From the NCBI RefSeq assembly GCF_009711165.2, contig NZ_WMID02000039.1:1-46848 (forward strand): DNA of 46,848 nucleotides, read 5' to 3'. The notes beneath the pieces were generated by a model. It had not been told where the DNA came from and ran no database searches. It saw only the letters and a program-made list of their open reading frames with translations. Source of the DNA: Flavobacterium sp. MC2016-06 (GTDB lineage Bacteria; Bacteroidota; Bacteroidia; Flavobacteriales; Flavobacteriaceae). Made by a program: the position numbers and the translations under genes. Position 1 is the stretch's first letter. Each line of letters opens with the position of its first letter. Positions 1 through 7,940 of the stretch are shown here, piece after piece.

Positions 1-2
1 AA

Positions 3-65
3 AGACCACATCAGGGTATTGATGGTAAAAAACCAATAGAAATGATAAATTCGTTACCGAAATAA
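3..65 (+). pseudogene. 3' end of a transposase/integrase-like gene (partial)
   Basis: An open frame enters from the left edge and ends at the TAA at 63-65. The last 20 residues read RPHQGIDGKKPIEMINSLPK. The RPHQ-x(3)-GK-x-P pattern resembles the C-terminal tail of rve/IS3-type integrase-core transposases. Only the tail is visible, so I cannot tell an intact element from a remnant. A large palindrome follows at 114-146. Confidence 0.35.
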
Positions 66-113
66 GTAACCTTTACAGCAATGACAAGCTTTACGCATAA
101 ACTATGTGTCTTT

Positions 114-146
114 AGCTTTGTCAAAGTTTTAAACTTTGACAAAGCT
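114..146. repeat. Perfect palindrome, AACTTTGACAAAGTT family
   Basis: Two 16-nt arms (114-129 and 131-146) are exact reverse complements around one central T. The core AACTTTGACAAAGTT recurs at 33756-33788 and twice at 41331-41443, so this is a dispersed repeat family. It lies between the transposase-like tail and the HPP gene, where it could also act as a transcription terminator. The rest of 66-202 shows no gene. Confidence 0.75.
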
Positions 147-202
147 TCTCATAATACTAAAACTTCTTACGTATCTACTTCTGCAAACATAGGATGACAA
201 GC

Positions 203-802
203 CTATCTCCCCGTAATCCTCTTTCTAATCTTATGATAGTGTTTATGATACGTACTATGACTCGGATAAGTTCTACTAGAAGTCATATTATTAAAAACTA
301 AAGCAGTAAGAAGTAAAATTAACACTCCAACTAAAACTGGCGAAAGGACATACATATAACCTAGAGCTTTTATTTTGTCTGAACCAATTACAGCAATAAG
401 AGCTGTTGCACCTCCTGGAGGATGCAGGGTTTTGGTAATCTGCATAAAAATAATTGCAAGTGAAACAGCCAGCGGTGCTGCAATCCAGATTATATCTGGT
501 GCCAATTTATGAACAGTTACACCAATAAATGCCGAAATAAGATGTCCGCCAACTAAATTGCGAGGCTGAGAAAATGGACTTTGAATAATTCCATAAACCA
601 GAACACTTGAAGCTCCAAAAGAACCAATTAAATAAACAGCATCATTTCCCGAAAAATGAATAGATTGGATATAAGCCAAAATTCCAATTCCGACAAACGA
701 ACCCAAAAACGACCAAAATTGTTCTTTATAATCAATTAAGGTTTCTTTGTAAAGAATGTAACGTGTTTTGCGGTAACCTCTTTTTATTTTTTGGACAGGC
801 AT
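203..802 (-). CDS. HPP family integral membrane protein
   Basis: A 199-residue protein with a basic N-terminus (about residues 1-25) and four or more hydrophobic segments. It carries the family's signature LHPPGGATAL at about residues 126-135 and a second conserved stretch, SFGASSVLVYG, near residue 61. HPP proteins are small inner-membrane proteins; some plant and cyanobacterial members take part in nitrite transport, but the substrate here cannot be read from the sequence. The gene is followed by the transposase-like tail and preceded by a ClC channel gene on the same strand, separated by repeat-rich DNA, so co-transcription is uncertain. Family assignment is firm; function is not. Confidence 0.85.
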   Translation of the reverse strand: MPVQKIKRGYRKTRYILYKETLIDYKEQFWSFLGSFVGIGILAYIQSIHFSGNDAVYLIGSFGASSVLVYGIIQSPFSQPRNLVGGHLISAFIGVTVHKLAPDIIWIAAPLAVSLAIIFMQITKTLHPPGGATALIAVIGSDKIKALGYMYVLSPVLVGVLILLLTALVFNNMTSSRTYPSHSTYHKHYHKIRKRITGR

Positions 803-834
803 AATTATTGAATATATGTGGTATTTTTTACCGC

Positions 835-907
835 TCCCGATAGCTATCGGGATTAAAAGATTTACACAGGTTTTTAATCCATTTAATCTGTGAAATCTGT
901 GGCAAAG
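835..907. repeat. TCCCGATAGCTATCGGGA palindrome plus ATCTGTGGCAAA repeat
   Basis: 835-852 is a perfect 18-nt palindrome. The same core recurs near 15040-15056 and 40681-40694. It is followed by a unit ending in aatctgtgaaatctgtggca, related to copies near 14880 and 42480. It fills the spacer between the ClC and HPP genes. Confidence 0.7.
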
Positions 908-916
908 AAACAGTAT

Positions 917-2239
917 TTATTCGGTCAAACTTGGAGTATAACTATATACTGTATAAGGATAAATTGTTTTTGCGGTGTATTTAGAAATTAGACAAACTGC
1001 AAGAATGGGAAAAAATAAAGTATAATCATTCGTTAAACCGCAAACTAAAAATATAGCTGTAAAAGGCGCGTGAATACTAGCGCTTAAAACGGCTGCCATT
1101 CCTATAATCATGAAGTTTAGAGGAATTACCTGTGTATTAAAAAAAGTATTTAATACAGATGAAAGTAATAATCCTAAAAAAGCACCAATAAATAAACTTG
1201 GAGCAAAAACACCGCCGTCACCGCCAGATACTAAAGTAATTGAAGTTACGATTGGTTTTAGAATTAAGATTCCGATGAAAGTTAATGCCAAAGTTATAGT
1301 TAAAGGAAGTTGGTTTGAGCCAGCAAAAAGCATTTTTATAGAATGATAACCTTCGCCATATAATTGCGGAAAAATAAATAGTGATACACTTAAGACAATA
1401 GAACCAATAATGATTTTGTGATAATGAGTATTGATTTTAGCAAATTGAGCTTTGAAAAATAAAACGCATCGTGTTAAATAAACAGAATTCATTCCGGCCA
1501 AAATACCTAAAAGAATAAAATATGGAATGGCTCTTAAATGCCAAGTCGTTATTACAACTGTAAATAAAGGTTCTTCTTTTAAGATTGTTACCAAACCAAA
1601 AGCGATAGAAACTGCAATAATATTTGTTAAGAAATAGGCTTTAGTTACTTTTCTCGAAATAACTTCTATAGCGAATAAAATTCCGGCAATTGGACTGCCA
1701 AATAAAGCTGTAATTCCGGCGGCAACACCAGCACAAATTAATTCAGTTTTGTATTTGCGAAAAACATTTTCTTTTTGTTGTGCGACAGAACCAATAGTTG
1801 CTGTGGCTACAACGGTAGAAATTTCGATTCCGGTTGAACCACCAAAAATTACCGTTAATAATCCGTTAATAAAGTGCGATGGAATTTTATATGAAGGTAG
1901 GTTTTTTGAACTCGATTTGGTACTTTCAAAAACCTCTTTGATTCCTTTATTTTCTTTTTTCTTAAAAAGATATTGTCTCAGGAAATAAATAACAGACAAT
2001 CCGAAAACAGGAAAAAACACATAAAATATCGGATTTACGGTTACTTCATGAAAGAAGATTTCTTCGTAATATTCGGTAATTTTTTTAAGTGAAATTCCTA
2101 AGAAAGCAGAAAGAAAACCAATTAAAATAGAAACAATAACTAATTTTCTATAGACAATAAATTGATGATTTTTTTTGATTTGCGCCGTTTTGTTCATCAG
2201 AAGTAATTTTATAAATCGCACTAATTTTATGCGATTCAC
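917..2239 (-). CDS. ClC-family chloride channel/transporter
   Basis: A 440-residue polytopic membrane protein with about ten hydrophobic segments. The ClC pore signatures are recognisable: GGSTGIEIST (about residues 133-142, the equivalent of the GxEGP loop carrying the gating glutamate) and GGDGGVFAPSLFIGAFLG (about 340-357, the GxFxP selectivity loop). These proteins move chloride, often in exchange for protons. No C-terminal CBS domains are present. The start at 2239 gives a basic N-terminus (MNRIKLVRFIKLLLMNK); the internal Met at residue 15 is an alternative. It is separated from its neighbours by repeats and is probably monocistronic. Confidence 0.9.
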   Translation of the reverse strand: MNRIKLVRFIKLLLMNKTAQIKKNHQFIVYRKLVIVSILIGFLSAFLGISLKKITEYYEEIFFHEVTVNPIFYVFFPVFGLSVIYFLRQYLFKKKENKGIKEVFESTKSSSKNLPSYKIPSHFINGLLTVIFGGSTGIEISTVVATATIGSVAQQKENVFRKYKTELICAGVAAGITALFGSPIAGILFAIEVISRKVTKAYFLTNIIAVSIAFGLVTILKEEPLFTVVITTWHLRAIPYFILLGILAGMNSVYLTRCVLFFKAQFAKINTHYHKIIIGSIVLSVSLFIFPQLYGEGYHSIKMLFAGSNQLPLTITLALTFIGILILKPIVTSITLVSGGDGGVFAPSLFIGAFLGLLLSSVLNTFFNTQVIPLNFMIIGMAAVLSASIHAPFTAIFLVCGLTNDYTLFFPILAVCLISKYTAKTIYPYTVYSYTPSLTE

Positions 2240-2417
2240 AAAATTAAAGAATCAAAGAGCTATTATCCTAAAAAATACTCTTTTAATTATGTTAAAAATA
2301 GTTTAGTAAGAATTGTCGTTAATGAATTTGCTTGATTCTAAAGCCTATTTTTGTATAGACTTCGACTAAGACAAAAAGGTAATTTACTGGAATGATTAAA
2401 ATTTAAAATGTTTTTTT

Positions 2418-2501
2418 GCCACGAATTACACGAATTACACAAATTTTTTATTTCATTTTTTAAGCTAAAATAGAATTCGTGAAATTTGTGTAATTCGTGG
2501 C
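2418..2501. repeat. Inverted repeat, GCCACGAATTACACGAATT family
   Basis: The left arm at 2418-2446 (gccacgaattacacgaat...) and the right arm at 2473-2501 (...tgtaattcgtggc) are near-exact reverse complements around about 26 nt. This is the commonest dispersed repeat in the window (also near 14615-15140, 25866-26004, 42333-42370 and 43153-43246). The 2240-2545 gap contains only this and no convincing gene. Confidence 0.8.
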
Positions 2502-2545
2502 GGATAATTTTAATAAAGAAGATTGGCTGCCAATTACAAGTATTT

Positions 2546-2935
2546 TTACCTCTCATAAAACTCAATCGGCAACAAATCAGGATCGGCGATAAAAGTGAAT
2601 CTTTTATTAGTGAATTCATCAATTCTGATTGGTTCAGATTCTATATTTTTGGTATTTAAAAAAGCAATTGTTTCTTCCAAATTAATTACCTCAAAAGCCA
2701 AATGCCTTAAACCAACTGCTTCTGGTCGCGACGGGCGCTGCGGTGGATTTGGAAATGAAAATAATTCGACAATATAACTTCCATTTAGAGCTAAATCTAA
2801 TTTATAAGACTGACGTTCTTCGCGATAAATTTCTCGAATAATAGTAAGCCCTAAAATCTGCGTATAGAAATATTTAGATTTCTCGTAATCGGAGCATAAA
2901 ATAGCAATATGGTGAACTTTGTTTAAGGTAAGCAT
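2546..2935 (-). CDS. VOC/glyoxalase-family protein
   Basis: A 129-residue single vicinal-oxygen-chelate domain: VHHIAILCSDYEKSKYFY at the N-terminus (metal-binding His), YIVELFSF in the middle, GLRHLAFEV for the second half, and DPDLLPIEFYE at the end. The pattern matches the YaeR/SMU.1112c-type branch of small glyoxalase-like proteins, which bind a divalent metal and isomerise or cleave small molecules. The exact substrate is unknown. The ATG overlaps the stop of the upstream acetyltransferase by one base (TAATG), so the two are translationally coupled. Confidence 0.85.
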   Translation of the reverse strand: MLTLNKVHHIAILCSDYEKSKYFYTQILGLTIIREIYREERQSYKLDLALNGSYIVELFSFPNPPQRPSRPEAVGLRHLAFEVINLEETIAFLNTKNIESEPIRIDEFTNKRFTFIADPDLLPIEFYER

Positions 2936-3510
2936 TATGTATTTGATTCAGGTTCTTGATTTAATTTTCTAATAATTTTTGCGGGATTTCCAACAGCCAA
3001 TGAATTGTCTGGAATGTCTTTTGTAACTACAGATCCAGCGCCAATAACACAGCCTTTTCCGATAGTAACTCCAGGGCAGATTACAGAATTACCGCCAATC
3101 CAGCAATCGTCTCCAATAGAAATGGGTAAAGCATTTTCTAGTGTTTTTCGCAATTCAGCATCAAGCGGGTGTGTTGCAGTATATATTTGAACGTTTGGCG
3201 CAAAAAAAACATTCGATCCAATAGTTACAGGCGCGCAATCTAAAACAACACAATTGACATTAAAATAAACGTTATCGCCGCAAAAAATATTGTAACCATA
3301 ATCACAGTGAAAAGGCGGTTCGATATAAAAACTTTTGCCCGTATTCGGAATTAATTCGGCTAGAATTTCTTTTGCCTTTTTAGTCAAACGATATTCCGTA
3401 ACATTCAATCTGTGCAATAAATTTTTAGCCCTTCGGCGTTCTTTTACCAAAATAGAATCACCGGCAAGGTAATATTCTCCAGCAATCATTTTTTCTTTTT
3501 CAGTTTTCAT
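2935..3510 (-). CDS. Maltose/galactoside O-acetyltransferase-type hexapeptide protein
   Basis: A 191-residue acetyl-CoA-dependent O-acetyltransferase with an N-terminal Mac domain (EKEKMIAGEYYLAGD) and a left-handed beta-helix of hexapeptide repeats (ITIG/VTIG/CVIGAGSVV). The catalytic His is in the TATHPLD loop at about residues 111-117. The length matches the Maa/LacA family. Its acceptor sugar cannot be inferred. It sits 8 nt after the YCII gene and overlaps the VOC gene by one base, making a compact three-gene operon. Confidence 0.88.
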   Translation of the reverse strand: MKTEKEKMIAGEYYLAGDSILVKERRRAKNLLHRLNVTEYRLTKKAKEILAELIPNTGKSFYIEPPFHCDYGYNIFCGDNVYFNVNCVVLDCAPVTIGSNVFFAPNVQIYTATHPLDAELRKTLENALPISIGDDCWIGGNSVICPGVTIGKGCVIGAGSVVTKDIPDNSLAVGNPAKIIRKLNQEPESNT

Positions 3511-3518
3511 AAAGTGTT

Positions 3519-3977
3519 TTACATTTTTGTCTTAGCGACTTTTTCATGAATTTTTGTGACTTCCTGCAAAGCAGCACTCGAATACCACGGCGTTAATTCT
3601 GCTTCAAGTAATTTTGCTTGAATTGCTGGATCTGTCGCCACAAGGGCAGTTGCTTCTTCGATAGTTTCAACATTAAAAATATAAATTCCTCTATAATTTC
3701 GATCGTTTTTCATAAAAGGCCCGGCAACAACCAGTTTTCCTTCTTTTGCCAATTTACCAATATTAGCCATGTGACCTTCAAAAAGTTTTTTAGTTTCTTC
3801 TTTAGAAGCCGTTTTATTCGTGCCCGATTTCAAAAGACAAAATACATATTTCTTCATTCCGTATTCGTCGGCATTTAGAGATTTTGCAAGTTTTTCATCA
3901 TATTTAGATTCCGTTTCTTGCGCAAAGCCAGCTACATTCAAAAATAAAAATGCGAATATGAGTATTGATTTTTTCAT
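3519..3977 (-). CDS. Exported YCII-domain protein
   Basis: A 152-residue protein beginning with a Sec signal peptide (MKKSILIFAFLFLNVAGFAQE, cleavage after FAQ or nearby). It is followed by a YCII-like ferredoxin-fold domain: KYVFCLLKSGTN, LFEGHMANIGKLAKEGKLVVAGPF, GIYIFNVETIEEA. YCII domains carry a conserved His/Asp pair, and the GH near residue 69 fits. Most YCII proteins are cytoplasmic, so export is typical only of the Bacteroidetes branch. It is the first gene of the YCII-acetyltransferase-VOC operon. Biochemical role unknown. Confidence 0.8.
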   Translation of the reverse strand: MKKSILIFAFLFLNVAGFAQETESKYDEKLAKSLNADEYGMKKYVFCLLKSGTNKTASKEETKKLFEGHMANIGKLAKEGKLVVAGPFMKNDRNYRGIYIFNVETIEEATALVATDPAIQAKLLEAELTPWYSSAALQEVTKIHEKVAKTKM

Positions 3978-4060
3978 GTAAAAGAAGAATTAAATTTAAA
4001 TTACGAATGATTTTTTTAGTACATAGAGACATAATTTTGAAAGCTTAAAGTCACATACCC

Positions 4061-4154
4061 AATGTCATTAAGTTAAGATCTTTTTTCACGCAGATTTAGC
4101 AGATTTGGCAGATTTTCTTATTCTTTTCCGCTAAAATCTGCTAAATCTGCGTGA
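4061..4154. repeat. Inverted repeat TCACGCAGATTTAGCAGATT with AATGTCATTAAGTTAAG flank
   Basis: The 20-nt arms at 4086-4105 and 4135-4154 are exact reverse complements. An outer half-unit (aatgtcattaagttaag) sits at 4061-4077. A complete nested version with both outer arms occurs at 14711-14827. The 3978-4219 gap holds no gene. Confidence 0.8.
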
Positions 4155-4219
4155 GACTATTTTTTAATAATCTCAAACGAATACTATTAAATCTATGTGT
4201 TTAATAAATCTCAACTCAT

Positions 4220-4678
4220 TTAAAGCAGCTTCTTCAAAATAACAATCTGTCCTAAATGATAAACATCGTGCTGAATGATTCCGTGAATATGTTCGTAATA
4301 CGTATGATTATTATTAGCATATATTTTTGCGAAATCAGCATCATCAAAATCATCAAAAAAGGCATTCCAAGATTCTTGCGATTTAGACAGACTTTGAAGA
4401 GATTGTTCCCACGCAGCTTCAGACGGATCTAAAATAGGAACAAAATAATTATGGTCAGGAGCTGTAACAGTTTCTCCTTGCACACGTTTTAAAATATTCC
4501 TTCTCCATTGTATAAGATGATTAACAATTTCCCAAATCGTATTTAAATTAGGATTTATTTTCCTGTAAGCCTGTTCTGCACTTACATTTTTTAAGGTACT
4601 TGCCAAAGTGACTTCCAGCCACGGATCTCCATTATAAATGGATTGATATAAATTTGAAACTCTTTTACTTTCAGACAT
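4220..4678 (-). CDS. DinB-family four-helix protein
   Basis: A 152-residue DinB/YfiT-type protein. The metal-binding histidines of the family are in place: NHLIQWRRN (about residue 54), and HDVYHLGQIVILKK near the C-terminus. These four-helix-bundle proteins bind a divalent metal, and some are thiol S-transferases (bacillithiol or mycothiol type) in other phyla. The substrate here is unknown. It stands alone, divergent from the downstream TonB-receptor gene. Confidence 0.85.
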   Translation of the reverse strand: MSESKRVSNLYQSIYNGDPWLEVTLASTLKNVSAEQAYRKINPNLNTIWEIVNHLIQWRRNILKRVQGETVTAPDHNYFVPILDPSEAAWEQSLQSLSKSQESWNAFFDDFDDADFAKIYANNNHTYYEHIHGIIQHDVYHLGQIVILKKLL

Positions 4679-4789
4679 AATTATTCGGTTTTAATAGTCA
4701 GTAGCTAAGATACAAATAAGTAATTTACAACTCATCCATAAAATTCTACAATTCGGTTATTAAATATTTTTTAACAAGTACTGTTAAAA

Positions 4790-4797
4790 TACATTTG
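4790..4797 (+). promoter_or_regulatory. -7 box of the TonB-receptor promoter
   Basis: TACATTTG matches the Bacteroidetes TAnnTTTG consensus exactly. It lies 20 nt before the first in-frame ATG (4818) and about 107 nt before the ATG that begins the signal peptide (4905). The -33 region is not obvious. Confidence 0.6.
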
Positions 4798-4904
4798 TCT
4801 CATCAAAAACAAATGATATGAAATCGTCACAAAAAAAAGCTGCGAAAGCAAACAATAAAAAAGGCGATAACAAACAAAACCAAAACCAAACAAAATCAAT
4901 AGGT

Positions 4905-7070
4905 ATGAAAACCAAGTTACTTTTTACAATAGCAATTTTATTTACTACAGCTTTTATTTTTGCTCAAAATACCATTTCGGGAAAAGTAGTAGATCAAAAA
5001 GGAAAACCAGTTCCGGGAGCAAATGTTTATATTGACGGAACGTACGATGGAGCAACAAGTTCTGAAACTGGAGAGTTTTCTTTTGAAACCACAGCAACAG
5101 GAAATCAGTTTTTAATAGCAAGTTTTTTAATTTTTGAAACTAACAAACAAGAAATTGATGTTACTAATTTTAAAAATCAAACGATTATACTTAGAGAAAA
5201 TGTAAACTCGCTTGATGCTGTTGTAATTACTGCCGGAACATTAGAATCTGGTGACAAAGCAAGAGTTTCGGTCTTAAAACCATTAGATATTGTAACCACT
5301 GCGGGTTCTGCAGGAAATATTATTGCAGCATTGCAGACATTGCCGGGAACTCAAACGGTTGGTGAAGACGGACGTTTATTTGTTCGTGGAGGTGAAGCGA
5401 GCGAGACACAGACTTTTGTTGACGGACTTCGTGTTGCGCAGCCTTATGGTGCGACAACCAATAATTTACCAACAAGAAGTAGATTTTCTCCTTTTTTGTT
5501 TAGCGGAATTGCTTTTTCTACAGGAGGATATTCTGCAGAATATGGAGAAGCTTTATCAAGTGTTTTACTTTTAAGTACGCAAGATGAACCAGACCAAAAT
5601 AAAACTGATATTGCTTTAATGACGGTTGGATTAGGAGTTGGAAATACTCAAAAATGGAAAAAAAGTTCGTTTAGTATCAATACAAATTATATCAATTTAG
5701 CACCTTATCAAGCAGCAATTCCTCAAAATGTAGATTGGAATAATCCTTACCAATCTTTAGGCGGTGAGGCCGTTTATCGTTATCATTTTGTAAATGGAAC
5801 TTTTAAATTATATGCTGCCTTTGATTCTGAAAAATTCGATTTAAATCAGAAAAATGTAAATTTTGTAGATCCTATCAGAACAGATTTAAATAATAATAAT
5901 TTTTATTTGAATGCTTCTTACAAAGGTGATTTTGGAACAGGCTGGCAATTGACTTCTGGAATCAGCTATGGTTACAGTAAAAATAAAATCAAATATGATA
6001 TTAATGATGTTGACAGCAATGAGAATGCAGCTCAACTGAAATTGAAACTGAGAAAAAACATTTCTAATTACTTTAAATTGTCTTTTGGTGGAGATTATTT
6101 CATTACCAAATACAACGAAAATTTTAACGATAATATTTCTATTGATGTTGCAAACGGTTATAATTCAAATATTGCAGCATTTTATACAGAAGCAGATATT
6201 TTATTTTCTAAAAAACTAGCTTTAAAAGTAGGAGCGAGACTTTCTAATAACAGTTTGTTGAGTGAAACCAATCTTGCACCAAGAGCATCTATGGCTTACA
6301 AAGTTTCTAAAGGCAGTCAGTTCTCATTTGCTTACGGAGATTTTTCTCAAACACCAGTTGTAGATTATATTAAATATTCAAAATACCATCAGTTTGAAAG
6401 TGAAAAAGCACAGCATTACATTTTAAACTATCAATTTACAAAACCAGGAACAACTTTTAGAGCAGAGGCTTATTATAAAGATTACAGCAACTTGGTTCAA
6501 TATGACACAAAAGACATTGCATACAATTCAGTTTTCAATAATAAAGGTTCTGGATATGCAAAAGGATTGGATTTGTTTTGGAGAGACAGCAACTTGTATA
6601 AAAATTTAGAATACTGGATTTCTTATTCTTACATCGATTCAGAAAGACAATATAAAAATTTCCCAACAATGGCAACACCAAGTTTTATTGCCAATCATAG
6701 TTTATCTATTGTAACTAAATATTTTGTTACAGATTGGAAATCACAAATTAGTTTGACTAATAGTTATAGTTCAGGAAGACCTTATAATGACCCAAATCAA
6801 ACGCAGTTTATGAATGGTAAAACAAAATCATACAATAGTTTAAGTCTTAGCTGGGCGTATTTATTAACGACACAAAAAATCCTTTATTTCTCAGTTTCAA
6901 ATGTATTAGGAAGCCAAAATGTTTACGGATATGATTATGCAAAATTACCAGACGCAAACGGAGTTTACAACAGACAAGCTGTTACACCAAACGCAGACAG
7001 ATTCTTCTTCGTTGGTTTCTTCTGGACAATCAGTCAGAATAAAAATGAGAATCAGTTGAAGAATTTATAA
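4905..7070 (+). CDS. TonB-dependent outer-membrane receptor
   Basis: About 721 residues from this start. Order: signal peptide (MKTKLLFTIAILFTTAFIFAQ), carboxypeptidase-regulatory-like domain (ISGKVVDQKGKPVPGANVYI), plug domain (GNIIAALQTLPG through LFVRGGEASETQTFVDGLRV), then a beta-barrel to the C-terminus. Such receptors import bound ligands using TonB energy; the ligand is not identifiable. No SusD partner follows, so a glycan SUS system is unlikely. The frame stays open upstream to an ATG at 4818, adding 29 Lys/Asn/Gln-rich residues before the signal peptide. I prefer 4905 because the upstream part looks like translated AT-rich leader, but 4818 cannot be excluded. The following gene is an exported protein, then the 2TM signalling cluster. 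Confidence 0.88.
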   Translation: MKTKLLFTIAILFTTAFIFAQNTISGKVVDQKGKPVPGANVYIDGTYDGATSSETGEFSFETTATGNQFLIASFLIFETNKQEIDVTNFKNQTIILRENVNSLDAVVITAGTLESGDKARVSVLKPLDIVTTAGSAGNIIAALQTLPGTQTVGEDGRLFVRGGEASETQTFVDGLRVAQPYGATTNNLPTRSRFSPFLFSGIAFSTGGYSAEYGEALSSVLLLSTQDEPDQNKTDIALMTVGLGVGNTQKWKKSSFSINTNYINLAPYQAAIPQNVDWNNPYQSLGGEAVYRYHFVNGTFKLYAAFDSEKFDLNQKNVNFVDPIRTDLNNNNFYLNASYKGDFGTGWQLTSGISYGYSKNKIKYDINDVDSNENAAQLKLKLRKNISNYFKLSFGGDYFITKYNENFNDNISIDVANGYNSNIAAFYTEADILFSKKLALKVGARLSNNSLLSETNLAPRASMAYKVSKGSQFSFAYGDFSQTPVVDYIKYSKYHQFESEKAQHYILNYQFTKPGTTFRAEAYYKDYSNLVQYDTKDIAYNSVFNNKGSGYAKGLDLFWRDSNLYKNLEYWISYSYIDSERQYKNFPTMATPSFIANHSLSIVTKYFVTDWKSQISLTNSYSSGRPYNDPNQTQFMNGKTKSYNSLSLSWAYLLTTQKILYFSVSNVLGSQNVYGYDYAKLPDANGVYNRQAVTPNADRFFFVGFFWTISQNKNENQLKNL

Positions 7071-7077
7071 GATAAAA

Positions 7078-7115
7078 AGGTTCTGAGATACTAAGAAGAA
7101 AACTTAGAACCTTAA
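7078..7115 (+). terminator. Possible terminator after the TonB receptor
   Basis: aaggttctgag ... cttagaacctt pairs imperfectly and is followed by seven A residues on the plus strand rather than a T-run, so support is weak. The phrase agaaccttaaaaaaa recurs at about 7258-7272 just before the next gene. The 7071-7297 spacer has no coding sequence. Confidence 0.3.
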
Positions 7116-7297
7116 AAAAACAATTCAGTAACCAAATTCAACAACTCAGTATTATTTAATTTTAAAAGACTAAAAACCAACATACTTTTGAAGTATAAAT
7201 TAGAAAACAAATAATAAGAGTTTTAATCATCAATAAAAATGTAGAGACTAAGAATCTCAGAACCTTAAAAAAAATAACAACTTAAAATCAAGAAATC

Positions 7298-7921
7298 ATG
7301 ACCAAAATTATCACAGCATTTACATTATTTATCTGCAGTTTATTATCTGCTCAAACACAATTTGAACAAGGAATGGGAAAAGCTTTCGGACTTTGGAAAG
7401 AAGGAAAAAACACAGAAGCTTCGGCAATGTTTGAAAGAATCGCAGGCGCTGAAAAAACACAATGGTTACCTAATTATTATGTAGCAATGGTAAACACTAC
7501 AGCTGCTTTTTCTGAAAAAGATAAAACAAAAGTAGATTTGTTATTGACTAAAGCGCAAGATGCATTAGATGTAGAATTTATAAAAGATCAAAACAACGCA
7601 GAATTATATGTTTTACAAGCCTTGCTTTATACCGCTTGGGTTGTACAAGACCCAATGACAAACGCTCAAAAATATTCTGGAAAAATTATGGAGAATTATG
7701 CTAAAGCAAAAGCAATTGATCCAAACAATCCGAGAGCTGTTTTTGGTGAAGCTGATTACCAGTTAGGCGGTGCAAAATGGACAGGTGTTGATACAAAACC
7801 ATTATGTGCTCAAGTTGATAAAGCTGTCGAACTTTTTGGTACTTTTAAACCGGCAACTCCTTTTTCACCAAAATGGGGATTAGATAGAGCTTTAGAAAGT
7901 CAAAAAAACTGTAAAAAATAA
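7298..7921 (+). CDS. Exported TPR-like protein
   Basis: A 207-residue protein with a clear signal peptide (MTKIITAFTLFICSLLSAQT). The mature part is helical, with repeat-like pairs such as EGKNTEASAMFERIAGAE and YAKAKAIDPNNPRAVFGEADYQL that read as degenerate tetratricopeptide units. It is likely periplasmic. It sits 19 nt before the histidine kinase gene on the same strand, so it may be co-transcribed with the signalling genes and could present a periplasmic signal. That role is inference from position only. Confidence 0.7.
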   Translation: MTKIITAFTLFICSLLSAQTQFEQGMGKAFGLWKEGKNTEASAMFERIAGAEKTQWLPNYYVAMVNTTAAFSEKDKTKVDLLLTKAQDALDVEFIKDQNNAELYVLQALLYTAWVVQDPMTNAQKYSGKIMENYAKAKAIDPNNPRAVFGEADYQLGGAKWTGVDTKPLCAQVDKAVELFGTFKPATPFSPKWGLDRALESQKNCKK

Positions 7922-7940
7922 TATTAAAATTAGATTATAA

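Noticed and set aside
2338..2622. Open frame on the minus strand over the 2.4 kb repeat
   Set aside because: It consists of translated repeat plus the antisense-frame end of the VOC gene; no domain.
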